Shown here piece after piece: positions 42,962-52,206 of a stretch of DNA of 64,000 nucleotides; the first letter of the stretch is position 1, and each line of letters starts with the position of its first letter. The notes beneath the pieces were generated by a model, which ran no database searches, was not told the DNA's origin, and was given only the letters and a program-made list of their open reading frames with translations. The stretch is from Pokkaliibacter plantistimulans. Lineage in GTDB: Bacteria; Pseudomonadota; Gammaproteobacteria; Pseudomonadales; Balneatricaceae. Made by a program: the position numbers and the translations under genes. The stretch spans positions 3,410,001-3,474,000 of the forward strand of contig NZ_CP177354.1 in NCBI RefSeq assembly GCF_046844695.1, read 5' to 3'.

Positions 42962-43587
42962 TTCGTCTCCTCATCGCCGATGATCATGCCATCATGCGCA
43001 GCGGCCTGCGGCAGCTGATCGAGTTTGATCCCGCCCTCCGGGTGATTGAAGAAGCAGAAAATGGCGCTCAGGTGATCGAGCATCTGCGCAGTAGCCAGTT
43101 TGACCTGTTACTGCTGGACATGAGCATGCCGGGGCTGAGCGGTGAGGATCTGATTACCCGTGTCCACGGCAAGGTACCGAAACTCCCCATACTGGTACTG
43201 AGCATGCACAACGAGGCGCAGATCGCCCAGCGGGCACTGCGGGCCGGAGCCAGTGGCTATCTGACCAAAGACCACAACCCGGAAACCTTACTTGCGGCGA
43301 TTCACAAGGTGGCCAGTGGCGGTCGCTATCTGGACCCGCGTATTGCAGAGCAGCTGGCGTTTGCCAACAGCGTGCCGCAGGAGTCAGGCACCAGCCAGCT
43401 GACGGACCGTGAGTTTCAGATTCTGCGGATGCTGGCCAAAGGGTTAAGTGTCAATCAGATCGCCGAAGAACTGATTATCAGCAACAAGACCGTCAGCACG
43501 CACAAGACGCGGCTGATGGAAAAGATGAGCTTTAGCTCTAACGCTGACATTGTTAAATACGCTCTGGCTAACGGCTTGGTTGACTGA
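42958..43587 (+). CDS. NarL/LuxR-family response regulator
   Basis: The 209-aa protein has a receiver domain with Asp9/10, phospho-acceptor Asp54 (LLLDMSMPG) and Lys105 or so (YLTKDH). A LuxR-type helix-turn-helix follows (LTDREFQILRMLAKGLSVNQIAEELIISNKTVSTHKTRLM, about residues 145-185). It is the partner of the kinase upstream (ATGA overlap). Its targets are unknown. It lies 232 bp before the chemotaxis genes, so it could control them. Confidence 0.93.
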   Translation: MIRLLIADDHAIMRSGLRQLIEFDPALRVIEEAENGAQVIEHLRSSQFDLLLLDMSMPGLSGEDLITRVHGKVPKLPILVLSMHNEAQIAQRALRAGASGYLTKDHNPETLLAAIHKVASGGRYLDPRIAEQLAFANSVPQESGTSQLTDREFQILRMLAKGLSVNQIAEELIISNKTVSTHKTRLMEKMSFSSNADIVKYALANGLVD

Positions 43588-43819
43588 CGTCAATTCAACC
43601 CCAGCCGGAATCAGGCAGGTTATTTCTCAATCTCCCGCTGCTGACTCAGGCAGCCAGTAACATCCCTCTCAGGTAGGGAAATTCCTACCAACACTTCCAG
43701 ACATTCCTGACTTAAATGTCAGAAACACACTATGTGACAGTTTGCACATTTATTCCATCATGTGACTATCCGCTGCAGCACTCTCCTCGCTGTAGCGTCA
43801 TCTCAGATGGAGCGCGAAA

Positions 43820-44989
43820 GTGACGAATCCTACACCTACTCAGAGTACGCCTTGGCTGCCGGTAGTGCTGATTTGCCTTGTAAGTGCAGTGCTAATCGGG
43901 TTAGCGACCAGTTTTCCTTCCATCTATTGGGTTATTTCCGCCCTCCTCCCTGCACTGATTCTGTGGCTCTGGCTGCGCAGCCAAAGCAACAGCCACAGCC
44001 AGGCCCTGCAGGAGGCGTATCAGCAGGGTGAACAGGCCGGTGCAAGCCGTACCAGCTCCGAGCTGGTCAAAGGGCTGCCCGAACTCTGCACCTCCATTGC
44101 GCCGATCTGGGCAAAGAACATCGAAGTGGCCCGCAGCCATACCCAGTCTTCCATTGAATCCATCAGCGACCGCTTCTGTCAGATGGCCGGGCGCCTCAAT
44201 GCCGCGGTGAGCAGTGATGGTCAGGCTGACAGCCACAGCCTGATCAACTTGCTATCGCACAGCGAATCCGAATTAGAAGATATTCTCGGCCAGCTGCGTC
44301 AGGCCCTGTCGAGCAAGGAGTCGCTGCTGGCTGAAGTCGAGAAGCTCAGCAGTTATACCGGCCAGTTACGCACCATGGCCAAGGAAGTGGGCGATGTTGC
44401 CAAGCAAACCAACCTGCTGGCACTGAACGCCGCTATTGAAGCCGCTCGTGCAGGCGAAGCCGGTCGTGGCTTTGCCGTGGTCGCTGATGAAGTACGCAAA
44501 CTGTCCACCATGTCAGAAACCACCGGCCAGCGTATCGGCGAAGTCATCGAAACCGTCAGCAGCGCCATCGAACGTACGCTCGCCGTCTCCAGCGAACACG
44601 CCTCTAAAGATTCCCGCACGCTGGAGAACGCCAGTCAGATCATTCACCAGGTGATCAACGAGTTCAGTGAAGGCGCCAATCGTCTGGTCGAACACAGTAA
44701 CGCCCTGCAGGCAGAAAACTCGGTACTGGGTGAGGAAATTGCCGATGTGGTTATCGCCCTGCAGTTTCAGGATCGCGTCAGCCAGATCCTGACCCATGTG
44801 CGTCAGGACATCGAAAAGCTCAAAGACCACCTGAGCGAGAAGAACGCCGTGCAGGTCGATGCCCGCAGCTGGATGGAAGAGCTTTCGCACACCTACACCA
44901 CCCCCGAACAGCATGAAATTCATCACGGCGGCCGCTCAGGCAAGAGCAGCAAGAAAAGCAAGGCCAGTGATGACATTACCTTCTTCTGA
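43820..44989 (+). CDS. Chemoreceptor-like protein without a periplasmic sensor
   Basis: The 389-aa protein has two adjacent membrane helices near the N-terminus (residues 12-28 and 33-52) with almost no loop between them. The receptor signalling hairpin follows, with tip DVAKQTNLLALNAAIEAARAGEAGRGFAVVADEVRKL. There is no HAMP or ligand domain that I can see. The C-terminal tail is Lys/Ser-rich (GRSGKSSKKSKASDD). The start is a GTG with GGAG upstream. It is the first gene of the chemotaxis operon, 9 bp before cheY, so it probably signals to the CheA encoded here. Confidence 0.87.
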   Translation: MTNPTPTQSTPWLPVVLICLVSAVLIGLATSFPSIYWVISALLPALILWLWLRSQSNSHSQALQEAYQQGEQAGASRTSSELVKGLPELCTSIAPIWAKNIEVARSHTQSSIESISDRFCQMAGRLNAAVSSDGQADSHSLINLLSHSESELEDILGQLRQALSSKESLLAEVEKLSSYTGQLRTMAKEVGDVAKQTNLLALNAAIEAARAGEAGRGFAVVADEVRKLSTMSETTGQRIGEVIETVSSAIERTLAVSSEHASKDSRTLENASQIIHQVINEFSEGANRLVEHSNALQAENSVLGEEIADVVIALQFQDRVSQILTHVRQDIEKLKDHLSEKNAVQVDARSWMEELSHTYTTPEQHEIHHGGRSGKSSKKSKASDDITFF

Positions 44990-44998
44990 GGAAGCACC

Positions 44999-45367
44999 AT
45001 GGCTAAAACCATTCTTATCGTTGATGACTCCGCCTCTATCCGTCAGGTGGTGGGTATGACTCTGAAGAATGCCGGATATGACGTTATCGAGGGTGTCGAT
45101 GGCAAAGATGCCTTGCGCAAACTCGATGGCCGCAAGGTTCATCTGATCATCAGTGACGTCAACATGCCGGTGATGGATGGCATCACCTTTCTTAAGAACG
45201 TCAAGCAGCTGCCTGCCTACAAGTTCACCCCGGTGATCATGCTGACCACCGAAGCTGGCGACGCCAAAAAGGCCGAAGGTCAGGCCGCCGGTGCCAAGGC
45301 GTGGGTGGTGAAACCCTTCCAGCCTGCGCAAATGCTGACGGCTGTATCCAAACTGATTCTTCCCTGA
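44999..45367 (+). CDS. cheY: CheY-type single-domain response regulator
   Basis: The 122-aa stand-alone receiver has Asp9/Asp10 (IVDDS), phospho-acceptor Asp53 (ISDVNMPVMDG), the Thr of MLTTE and the Lys of VVKPF, all required for phosphorylation. It should receive phosphate from CheA at 45689 and act on the motor or on another output. It lies 9 bp after the receptor gene and 16 bp before a STAS gene. Confidence 0.94.
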   Translation: MAKTILIVDDSASIRQVVGMTLKNAGYDVIEGVDGKDALRKLDGRKVHLIISDVNMPVMDGITFLKNVKQLPAYKFTPVIMLTTEAGDAKKAEGQAAGAKAWVVKPFQPAQMLTAVSKLILP

Positions 45368-45383
45368 GTAGCAGAGGTCCGTC

Positions 45384-45689
45384 ATGAGCGACATCACTAC
45401 CCAAGACGGTCATCGGGAACTGACTCTCGACAGCGCATTGACCATCTACACCGCCGCAGATACCAAACTGCAACTGGTTGGCGCGCTGCAAGGTGCTCTG
45501 GAGTTGCACCTCAACCTGAGCCAGATTGAAGAGTTCGACTGTGCCGGGCTACAGTTGCTGCTGGCCGTAAGCCAGGAAGCCCAACGCCAGAACATCCGCT
45601 TCAGCATTGAAGGAGCGACTGCTGCCGTGACGGACGTCGTACAGATGCTGGGGCTGAACGGGCAGCTGCCCTTCGGAGGGCTGCACTGA
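45384..45689 (+). CDS. STAS-domain protein of the chemotaxis operon
   Basis: The 101-aa protein is a single STAS domain, seen from the strand-helix pattern ELTLDSALTIYTAADTKLQL and the conserved turn IEEFDCAGLQLLLAV. In anti-sigma-factor antagonists the turn reads D-S-S/A-G-L and the Ser is phosphorylated. Here it is Asp-Cys-Ala-Gly, so that Ser is absent. The gene overlaps cheA by one base. Such STAS proteins occur in some cheY-cheA operons, and their role in signalling is not well defined. Confidence 0.85.
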   Translation: MSDITTQDGHRELTLDSALTIYTAADTKLQLVGALQGALELHLNLSQIEEFDCAGLQLLLAVSQEAQRQNIRFSIEGATAAVTDVVQMLGLNGQLPFGGLH

Positions 45690-47938
45690 TGAATCTCGAC
45701 AGCATCATCGGCACCTTCCTCGCCGAAAGCCGTGAACTCCTGCAGCAGATGGAAGATGCGCTGCTGCAAATCGAGCAGTCTCCGGATGATCCTGAGCTGA
45801 TCAATGCCATTTTCCGCGCCGCCCACACCATCAAAGGCTCTTCCGGCCTGTTCGGCTACGACGCCATTGTGGCGTTTACTCACGTCGCTGAAAGTGTGCT
45901 CGATCGGGTACGTGCCGGTGAGGTGCGGTTCGACAGCGAGCTGATTGCTCTGATGTTGCAGGTGGGTGATCACCTCGGCGGGCTGATCGACTGGCTGGCA
46001 GACGGCCATGATCTGGCCGATGTGTCGGTGGAAACCCGCGCCACCGACGCTGAGCTGATCACCTGTCTGAAGCGCTACCTGGAGGAGGCTCCGACAGCAG
46101 CCACGGCACCGCAGGCAGCCGAGTCAGACCACACAGAGGCACGCACCGCCAGCGGCGAAACGGCAAGCCATCACTGGCACCTGTCACTGCGTTTTGGTGC
46201 CGACACCCTGCGCAGCGGCATGGACCCTACCTCCTTCCTGCGTTATATGGCCACCTTCGGCACTGTTGCCCATGTCGAGCCGGTGCTTGAGCACCTGCCC
46301 GCGCTGGACAAGCTGGACCCGGAAGCCTGCTATATCGGGCTGGAACTGGCCTTTGTATCGGATGCCGATCAGGCCACGATCGATGGCACCTTTGAATTTG
46401 TCCGCGATGAAAGCAGCATCGAGATCATCCCGCCCCACTCCCCGCTGACCGCCTTTGCCAGCCTGTTGCAACTGCGACAGGACGAAGGTGATGAGCAGCT
46501 GCAGCGGCTGTTACGTTGCGGTTCACTGACCGAAGCGGAATGGCTGCAGCTGCAGACACCGGCCGTCGTCGCAGAAAGTGACACTACTTCCATGAGCACC
46601 TTCGGCAGTGACGATGCCAAAAGCGACTTCCCCACACTGGCGGCGGGCAACACATCACCCGCCAGTGTGGCTACCACCGATAACGCCAAAGCAGCCAAAG
46701 CCGGTAAGGAAGCCCAGCGTGGTGGTGGCGACTCCAACCTGATTCGAGTCGATGCGGCCAAGCTCGACCAGCTGATCAATCTGGTCGGCGAGCTGATCAT
46801 TGCCGGTGCCAACACCCGCATGCTGGCCCAGCGTAGCGGCATGCTGGAAATGAATGAGTCGGCCGAAACCTTGTCGCGGTTAGTGGAAGAAGTGCGTGAT
46901 TCGGCGCTGACCCTGCGCATGGTGCAGATTGGTGCCACCTTTAACCGCTTCCAGCGTGTGGTGCGCGATGTGTCCAAAGAGCTGGGCAAAGACATCGTGC
47001 TGCAGGTCAGCGGTGGCGAAACCGAACTGGATAAAACCGTGGTCGAAAAGATCGGTGACCCCCTCACCCATCTGGTCCGCAACGCCATGGACCATGGTAT
47101 CGAGCCTGCTGAACAGCGGCTGGCCAACGGTAAGTCTGCACAAGGTGTGGTGCGGCTGAACGCCTATCACGAAGCCGGTGGCATCGTCATCGAAGTGTCC
47201 GACGACGGCGGCGGCCTCAACCCGCAGAAAATCATGGCCAAGGCTGTGCAGCGCGGACTGGCCTCAGAAGGTCAACCGCTGTCTGACAAGGAAATCTTCA
47301 ATCTGATTTTTGAGCCCGGTTTCTCCACCGCCGATCAGATCAGCAACCTGTCCGGCCGCGGTGTCGGTATGGATGTGGTCAAACGCAACATCACTGCCCT
47401 GCGTGGCACGGTGGAGCTGGACAGCAAGCTGGGCCAGGGCACCTGCGTACGTATTCGCCTGCCGCTGACACTGGCCATTATCGACGGCTTCCTTATCAGT
47501 GTCGGGCAGGCCAGCTATGTCGTGCCGCTGGATATGGTGGAAGAGTGCATCGAGCTGCCGGGCAAAGGCCTGGAAAATCAGGAATTTCTCGATCTGCGTG
47601 GCGATGTACTGCCGTTTATCCGTCTGCGTCAGCTGTTCGCGGATGACAGTACGCCTCCCCGTCGTGAAAACGTCGTCGTCGTTCGTTATGCCGGAATCCG
47701 CGCCGGGCTGGTGGTTGACCAGCTGCTGGGCGAATTTCAGACCGTCATCAAACCTCTGGGCAAGGTCTTTGCTCAGGTGCCAGCCCTCAGCGGCTTCACC
47801 ATTCTGGGCAGTGGCGCTGTTGCCCTGATTCTCGATATCCCTGGCCTGCTAGCACAGGTCACTCACAACGACAACCGAGCTGGACTTGCATCCAGTCAAC
47901 TGAACCAAGTGAACCATTTGAGGAGTAACGCCCAATGA
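45689..47938 (+). CDS. cheA: Chemotaxis histidine kinase CheA
   Basis: The 749-aa kinase contains, in order: the Hpt domain with phospho-acceptor His46 (AAHTIKGSSGLFG); a middle domain (about 160-255) that probably binds response regulators; the dimerisation region beginning LDQLINLVGELIIAGANTRM; the ATPase domain (LVRNAMDHGIEPAEQR, DDGGGLN, GRGVGMDVVKRNI); and a CheW-like C-terminal domain. Receptor arrays control its autophosphorylation and transfer to CheY and CheB. The ATGA overlap with the next receptor gene shows close co-translation. Confidence 0.96.
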   Translation: MNLDSIIGTFLAESRELLQQMEDALLQIEQSPDDPELINAIFRAAHTIKGSSGLFGYDAIVAFTHVAESVLDRVRAGEVRFDSELIALMLQVGDHLGGLIDWLADGHDLADVSVETRATDAELITCLKRYLEEAPTAATAPQAAESDHTEARTASGETASHHWHLSLRFGADTLRSGMDPTSFLRYMATFGTVAHVEPVLEHLPALDKLDPEACYIGLELAFVSDADQATIDGTFEFVRDESSIEIIPPHSPLTAFASLLQLRQDEGDEQLQRLLRCGSLTEAEWLQLQTPAVVAESDTTSMSTFGSDDAKSDFPTLAAGNTSPASVATTDNAKAAKAGKEAQRGGGDSNLIRVDAAKLDQLINLVGELIIAGANTRMLAQRSGMLEMNESAETLSRLVEEVRDSALTLRMVQIGATFNRFQRVVRDVSKELGKDIVLQVSGGETELDKTVVEKIGDPLTHLVRNAMDHGIEPAEQRLANGKSAQGVVRLNAYHEAGGIVIEVSDDGGGLNPQKIMAKAVQRGLASEGQPLSDKEIFNLIFEPGFSTADQISNLSGRGVGMDVVKRNITALRGTVELDSKLGQGTCVRIRLPLTLAIIDGFLISVGQASYVVPLDMVEECIELPGKGLENQEFLDLRGDVLPFIRLRQLFADDSTPPRRENVVVVRYAGIRAGLVVDQLLGEFQTVIKPLGKVFAQVPALSGFTILGSGAVALILDIPGLLAQVTHNDNRAGLASSQLNQVNHLRSNAQ

Positions 47939-49893
47939 GCCTGGTCAATCGTATTGTGGCACTGGTCGCAACCGCCCTTGTTACCATCCTGCTTTTAGCG
48001 GCTCTTCAGAGCAGTGCCGCCATGACGCCCATCGCCGTCATCGGTGCGCTGTTAGTGATTGCACAGGCCGTGCTGTTCAAACAGGCCATCAGCAGCTATC
48101 TCGGCACTTCCCCTGAGCAGCTCACTGCACTGACGCTGCAACTGAGCCGTGGCGATATTTCTGCTGCGGGACAGCATGGCCATGCCGTATCCGGCTCGCT
48201 GTACTCCCATCAGCTGGAGCTGGCGGGTACCCTCAGCCAGCTGTTCAGCGATCTGCGCAATATGAACAAGGAGCACGCCGCCGGTGATATCGATGTGGTG
48301 CTGAGCAGAAACTACCCCGGCGCCTATCGAGAGCTGACAGATGGTATCAATGCCCTGGTAGCCAGCCATATCGACGTCAAGAAAAAGGCCATGGCCTGCG
48401 TGAAAGCCATTGGTGAGGGTGATCTTGACGCTCCGCTTGAGCAGTTCCCCGGCAAGAAAACCTTTATCAATGACAACATTGAGGGTTTGAGGCAAAACCT
48501 CAAAAGTCTCATGGCAGATATGCGCCATATGTCTGAAGAGCACGACAAAGGCGATATTGATGTCGTCATCAATGCCGAGCGTTTCAAAGGCGCCTATGCC
48601 GATATTGCCCGTGGTATCAACGACATGGTGACGGGCCATATCAGCGTCAAGAAAAAGGCTATGGCCTGCATCAAATCCTTCAGCGAAGGGGATCTTAACG
48701 CCCCGCTGGAGCGCTTCCCCGGTAAAAAAGCCTTTATCAACGAAAGTATCGAGCAGCTGCGTTCCAATGTGGTTGCACTGATCGATGACACCCGCATGCT
48801 CAGCGATGCGGCCCTGAAGGGTGAGCTGGATACCCGTGCGGATGCCAGCCGTCACCGTGGCGACTTCCGCCGTATCGTCGAAGGCATCAACAATACGCTG
48901 GAGGCCATTGTCGTGCCGGTCAGTGAGGCCATGAATGTGATTGCGGCACTGGCCGAAGGGGATCTTTCCCGTCAGATGGAAGGCAGCTACAAAGGCCACC
49001 TGCATCAACTGCAGCTGTCACTGAATGCGACCGTCGACAAACTGGCGGAAATCATTGGTGAAGTGCATCAGTCTACTGTGGCACTGGGTAATGCCGCTGA
49101 AGAAATCTCCAGTACCGCACAGAGCCTCAGTCAGGCCGCCTCCAGTCAGGCTGCGTCGGTAGAGCAAACCAGTGCGGCTATGGAAGAGATGTCGGCTTCC
49201 ATCGCACAGAACACCGAGAACGCCAAAGTCACCGACAGCATGGCAGGCAAAGCGTCCGTTGAAGCCAGCGAGGGCGGTCAGGCAGTGAAAGATACGGTCA
49301 GCGCAATGAAAACCATTGCCGACAAAATCGGCATCGTCGATGACATTGCCTACCAGACCAACCTGCTGGCACTGAACGCGGCCATCGAAGCCGCCCGTGC
49401 CGGTGAACATGGTAAAGGCTTTGCCGTAGTCGCCGCCGAAGTACGCAAACTGGCGGAGCGCAGTCAGGTCGCCGCTCAGGAAATCGGCGAAGTGGCGAAA
49501 AGTAGCGTCGCACTGGCTGAGCGTGCCGGGCAACTCCTCGGCCAGATGCTGCCTTCCATCAACAAAACCTCTGATCTGGTACAGGAGATTGCCGCCGCTT
49601 CCGAAGAACAAAGCTCCGGTGTATCGCAAATCAGCTCGGCGATGACCCAACTGAGCGACATTACCCAGCAGAACGCCGCGGCATCCGAAGAGCTGGCAGC
49701 TACTTCTGAAGAAATGAACAGCCAGTCCGCCCAGTTGCAGCATCTGATGCAGTTTTTCCAATTGAGTGGCAAAGAGCACACCGGTAACGCTCATTCGACA
49801 GCCGTGCAACAACTGATCAAAAGTGCAACGCCAACACGTACCACCGAGATGGCCAGCGAGCTTGAGGGCGGTTTTATCCGCTTCGGGAGCTGA
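47935..49893 (+). CDS. Chemoreceptor with multiple HAMP-like repeats and no periplasmic domain
   Basis: The 652-aa receptor has two membrane helices close together at the N-terminus (about residues 8-25 and 32-50). A long helical segment then contains two copies of a block of about 92 residues (EHAAGDIDVVL and EHDKGDIDVVI; VKKKAMAC twice; FPGKK twice) plus a third HAMP-like unit, giving a poly-HAMP relay. The signalling hairpin follows (YQTNLLALNAAIEAARAGEHGKGFAVV). The tail ends GGFIRFGS. Without a periplasmic sensor it must respond to a cytoplasmic or membrane signal. It overlaps cheA by 4 bp. Confidence 0.9.
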   Translation: MSLVNRIVALVATALVTILLLAALQSSAAMTPIAVIGALLVIAQAVLFKQAISSYLGTSPEQLTALTLQLSRGDISAAGQHGHAVSGSLYSHQLELAGTLSQLFSDLRNMNKEHAAGDIDVVLSRNYPGAYRELTDGINALVASHIDVKKKAMACVKAIGEGDLDAPLEQFPGKKTFINDNIEGLRQNLKSLMADMRHMSEEHDKGDIDVVINAERFKGAYADIARGINDMVTGHISVKKKAMACIKSFSEGDLNAPLERFPGKKAFINESIEQLRSNVVALIDDTRMLSDAALKGELDTRADASRHRGDFRRIVEGINNTLEAIVVPVSEAMNVIAALAEGDLSRQMEGSYKGHLHQLQLSLNATVDKLAEIIGEVHQSTVALGNAAEEISSTAQSLSQAASSQAASVEQTSAAMEEMSASIAQNTENAKVTDSMAGKASVEASEGGQAVKDTVSAMKTIADKIGIVDDIAYQTNLLALNAAIEAARAGEHGKGFAVVAAEVRKLAERSQVAAQEIGEVAKSSVALAERAGQLLGQMLPSINKTSDLVQEIAAASEEQSSGVSQISSAMTQLSDITQQNAAASEELAATSEEMNSQSAQLQHLMQFFQLSGKEHTGNAHSTAVQQLIKSATPTRTTEMASELEGGFIRFGS

Positions 49894-49896
49894 AGC

Positions 49897-50448
49897 ATGT
49901 CAACTTCCAACCCTGTGGCAGCCGCCAACCAGATGATCCGGCAGCAGAAAGACGACCAGCAGCGGCAGTATCTGACCTTTCGGGTAGGCAATGAAATGTA
50001 TGCTGTTGCCACCCGTTATGTCCGCGAGATTCTGGAGTTTGATCAGATCACCCATGTGCCGATGATGCCCAGTCTGGTACGTGGCGTGATCAACCTGCGT
50101 GGCGCGGTTGTCCCCATCATTGATCTGGCCGAGCGTTTTGGTCAGGGCAAGATTGCGGTGGGTGTGCGCACCTGCATCGTCATCATCGAGATTATCGATG
50201 ATGACGAAACCCACTTGCTGGGTGCCCTGGTGGATGCTGTCAGTGCCGTCACGGAAATCGAGGTGACGTCACTGCGACAGGCACCGGCCTTCGGTAATCG
50301 TATTCGGGGTGAATTCATTGAGGACATGGCACGCTTCGATGACCACTTCATCACCCTGTTACGCATGGAGCAGGTGCTGTCTGTGAACGAGCTGGCGGCT
50401 CTGGCTGGACAGCAGCGTTCTGTGTCCATTCCCAGCAGTCACCACTGA
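49897..50448 (+). CDS. cheW: CheW coupling protein, first copy
   Basis: The 183-aa protein has the CheW fold. It begins YLTFRVGNEMYAVATRYVREILE and includes VRGVINLRGAVVPIIDLAERFG, the conserved receptor-kinase contact segment. It bridges chemoreceptors and CheA. It lies 3 bp after the poly-HAMP receptor gene. An N-terminal extension of about 27 residues precedes the domain. A second cheW at 52207 follows the next receptor, so each receptor may have its own coupling protein. Confidence 0.94.
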   Translation: MSTSNPVAAANQMIRQQKDDQQRQYLTFRVGNEMYAVATRYVREILEFDQITHVPMMPSLVRGVINLRGAVVPIIDLAERFGQGKIAVGVRTCIVIIEIIDDDETHLLGALVDAVSAVTEIEVTSLRQAPAFGNRIRGEFIEDMARFDDHFITLLRMEQVLSVNELAALAGQQRSVSIPSSHH

Positions 50449-50486
50449 TATACCTCGGTAAACGGTCCAAGTTGGGAGGTTCTATC

Positions 50487-52115
50487 ATGACCATAAGTAA
50501 GAAAATGATTCTCCTGGTGCTGTGTGCCCTCCTTGGCATCCTGGTGCTGAGCGGTCTGGGCCAGTATCAGTTGCGACAGGTCTACAGCGCAGCCAGTTAC
50601 GGCAATGACAATACCGTCCCCAGTCTGCTGGCATTACGCGCGATGGAAAGCGCCTCGAAAGACCAGATCCGTCTGATGTACAAACATATCCTTACCCCTG
50701 ATGACCAGGGTATGAAGTCTATCGATGAGGAGCTGGCGCAAACGGAGAAAACACTTACTTCAGCCACAGAGGACTACCGCGCCCTGCTCTCCAATGACGA
50801 CGACAAGAAGATGCTGGACAAAGATCTTGCTGATATTGCGACCTTCAAGGATGTGCGTGAACAGGTACTGAGGTTATCCCGAGGCAACCAGACTGATGCC
50901 GCTCGCGATCTGATTCTGGCTAACGCCAACGTGATCAATGTGCTGACCGCCGACTTTGAGGCGCATGTGAAGTTCAACGAAGACCTCGGTGACGAAGGCA
51001 CGGCCAATGCGCAGGCGCAACTGACCTCCGCCACTATTACCTCGGCCATAGTCTCGGTGCTGACTATTCTGCTGATCAGCCTTATCGGCTTCTTTATCAC
51101 CCGCAATCTGCTGCGTCAGCTCGGTGGCGAGCCTGCCTACGCGGCTCAAGTGGTGTCCCTGATTGCCGCCGGAGACCTGACGGTGTCGGTCTCCACCAGA
51201 AACGGCGATACCAGCAGCATGCTGGGTGCGATCAAACTGATGGTCGAGAAGCTGGCGCAGATCATTGGCGATGTACGCAGCAATGCAGACTCACTGTCCA
51301 GCGCGTCAGAACAGATTTCCGCCACGGCACAGAGCCTGAGTCAGGGCGCATCCGCACAGGCCGCTTCGGTGGAAGAAACCAGTGCTTCAATGGAAGAGAT
51401 GTCTTCTTCCATCGCCCAGAACACCGAAAATGCCAAGGTGACCGATAGCATGGCCAGCAAGGCCTCTCGCGAAGCCGATGAAGGCGGTCAGGCAGTGAAA
51501 AACACCGTCACCGCCATGAAAACCATCGCCGACAAAATCAGCATCGTCGATGACATCGCCTATCAGACCAACCTGCTGGCCCTCAACGCCGCTATAGAGG
51601 CGGCCCGTGCCGGTGAGCACGGAAAAGGCTTCGCGGTGGTGGCTGCCGAAGTACGCAAACTGGCCGAGCGTAGCCAGGTCGCCGCACAGGAAATCAGCGA
51701 AGTGGCTCGCAACAGTGTCTCTCTGGCAGAACGTGCCGGCACCCTGCTTGATGAGATGGTGCCCTCCATCACCAAGACCTCCGATCTGGTGCAGGAAATC
51801 GCCGCCGCCTCGGAAGAACAGACCACCGGTGTCGGTCAGATCAACTCTGCAATGACGCAGCTGAGCAATATTACCCAGCAGTCGGCATCGGCATCAGAAG
51901 AGCTGGCAGCCACCGCCGAAGAGATGAGCGGACAGGCCGAGCAGCTGCAGCAACTGATGAACTTCTTCAGGGTGTCAGGTATGGCGAGTGCCTCAAGCAG
52001 CGGCCCGCTACGTAAATCCGGCAGCAAGCGTGCAGCTAAACGGGAAATCGAAGAAGACGACAGCATGCTGGAAAGCAGCACTATGTCTGACGGCTTCGTC
52101 CGCTTCCATCAATAA
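50487..52115 (+). CDS. Methyl-accepting chemotaxis protein with helical-bundle sensor
   Basis: The 542-aa receptor starts with a membrane helix (about residues 6-24), a periplasmic four-helix-bundle domain (SYGNDNTVPSLLALRAMESA onward), a second helix (TSAIVSVLTILLISLIGFF, about 178-196), HAMP, and the standard hairpin. The hairpin is almost identical to that of 47935-49893, so the two genes share an ancestor or recombine. The tail ends DGFVRFHQ, like GGFIRFGS of the other receptor. I chose the ATG at 50487 with GGGAGG upstream. Confidence 0.94.
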   Translation: MTISKKMILLVLCALLGILVLSGLGQYQLRQVYSAASYGNDNTVPSLLALRAMESASKDQIRLMYKHILTPDDQGMKSIDEELAQTEKTLTSATEDYRALLSNDDDKKMLDKDLADIATFKDVREQVLRLSRGNQTDAARDLILANANVINVLTADFEAHVKFNEDLGDEGTANAQAQLTSATITSAIVSVLTILLISLIGFFITRNLLRQLGGEPAYAAQVVSLIAAGDLTVSVSTRNGDTSSMLGAIKLMVEKLAQIIGDVRSNADSLSSASEQISATAQSLSQGASAQAASVEETSASMEEMSSSIAQNTENAKVTDSMASKASREADEGGQAVKNTVTAMKTIADKISIVDDIAYQTNLLALNAAIEAARAGEHGKGFAVVAAEVRKLAERSQVAAQEISEVARNSVSLAERAGTLLDEMVPSITKTSDLVQEIAAASEEQTTGVGQINSAMTQLSNITQQSASASEELAATAEEMSGQAEQLQQLMNFFRVSGMASASSSGPLRKSGSKRAAKREIEEDDSMLESSTMSDGFVRFHQ

Positions 52116-52206
52116 AATAACCCTTGCAAGCACTTGTACTGATTCCATAACGCCAGACAGGTGCAACACAGCAGACAAGGGACCTCAACCGTCCCGGGAG
52201 TGAACC

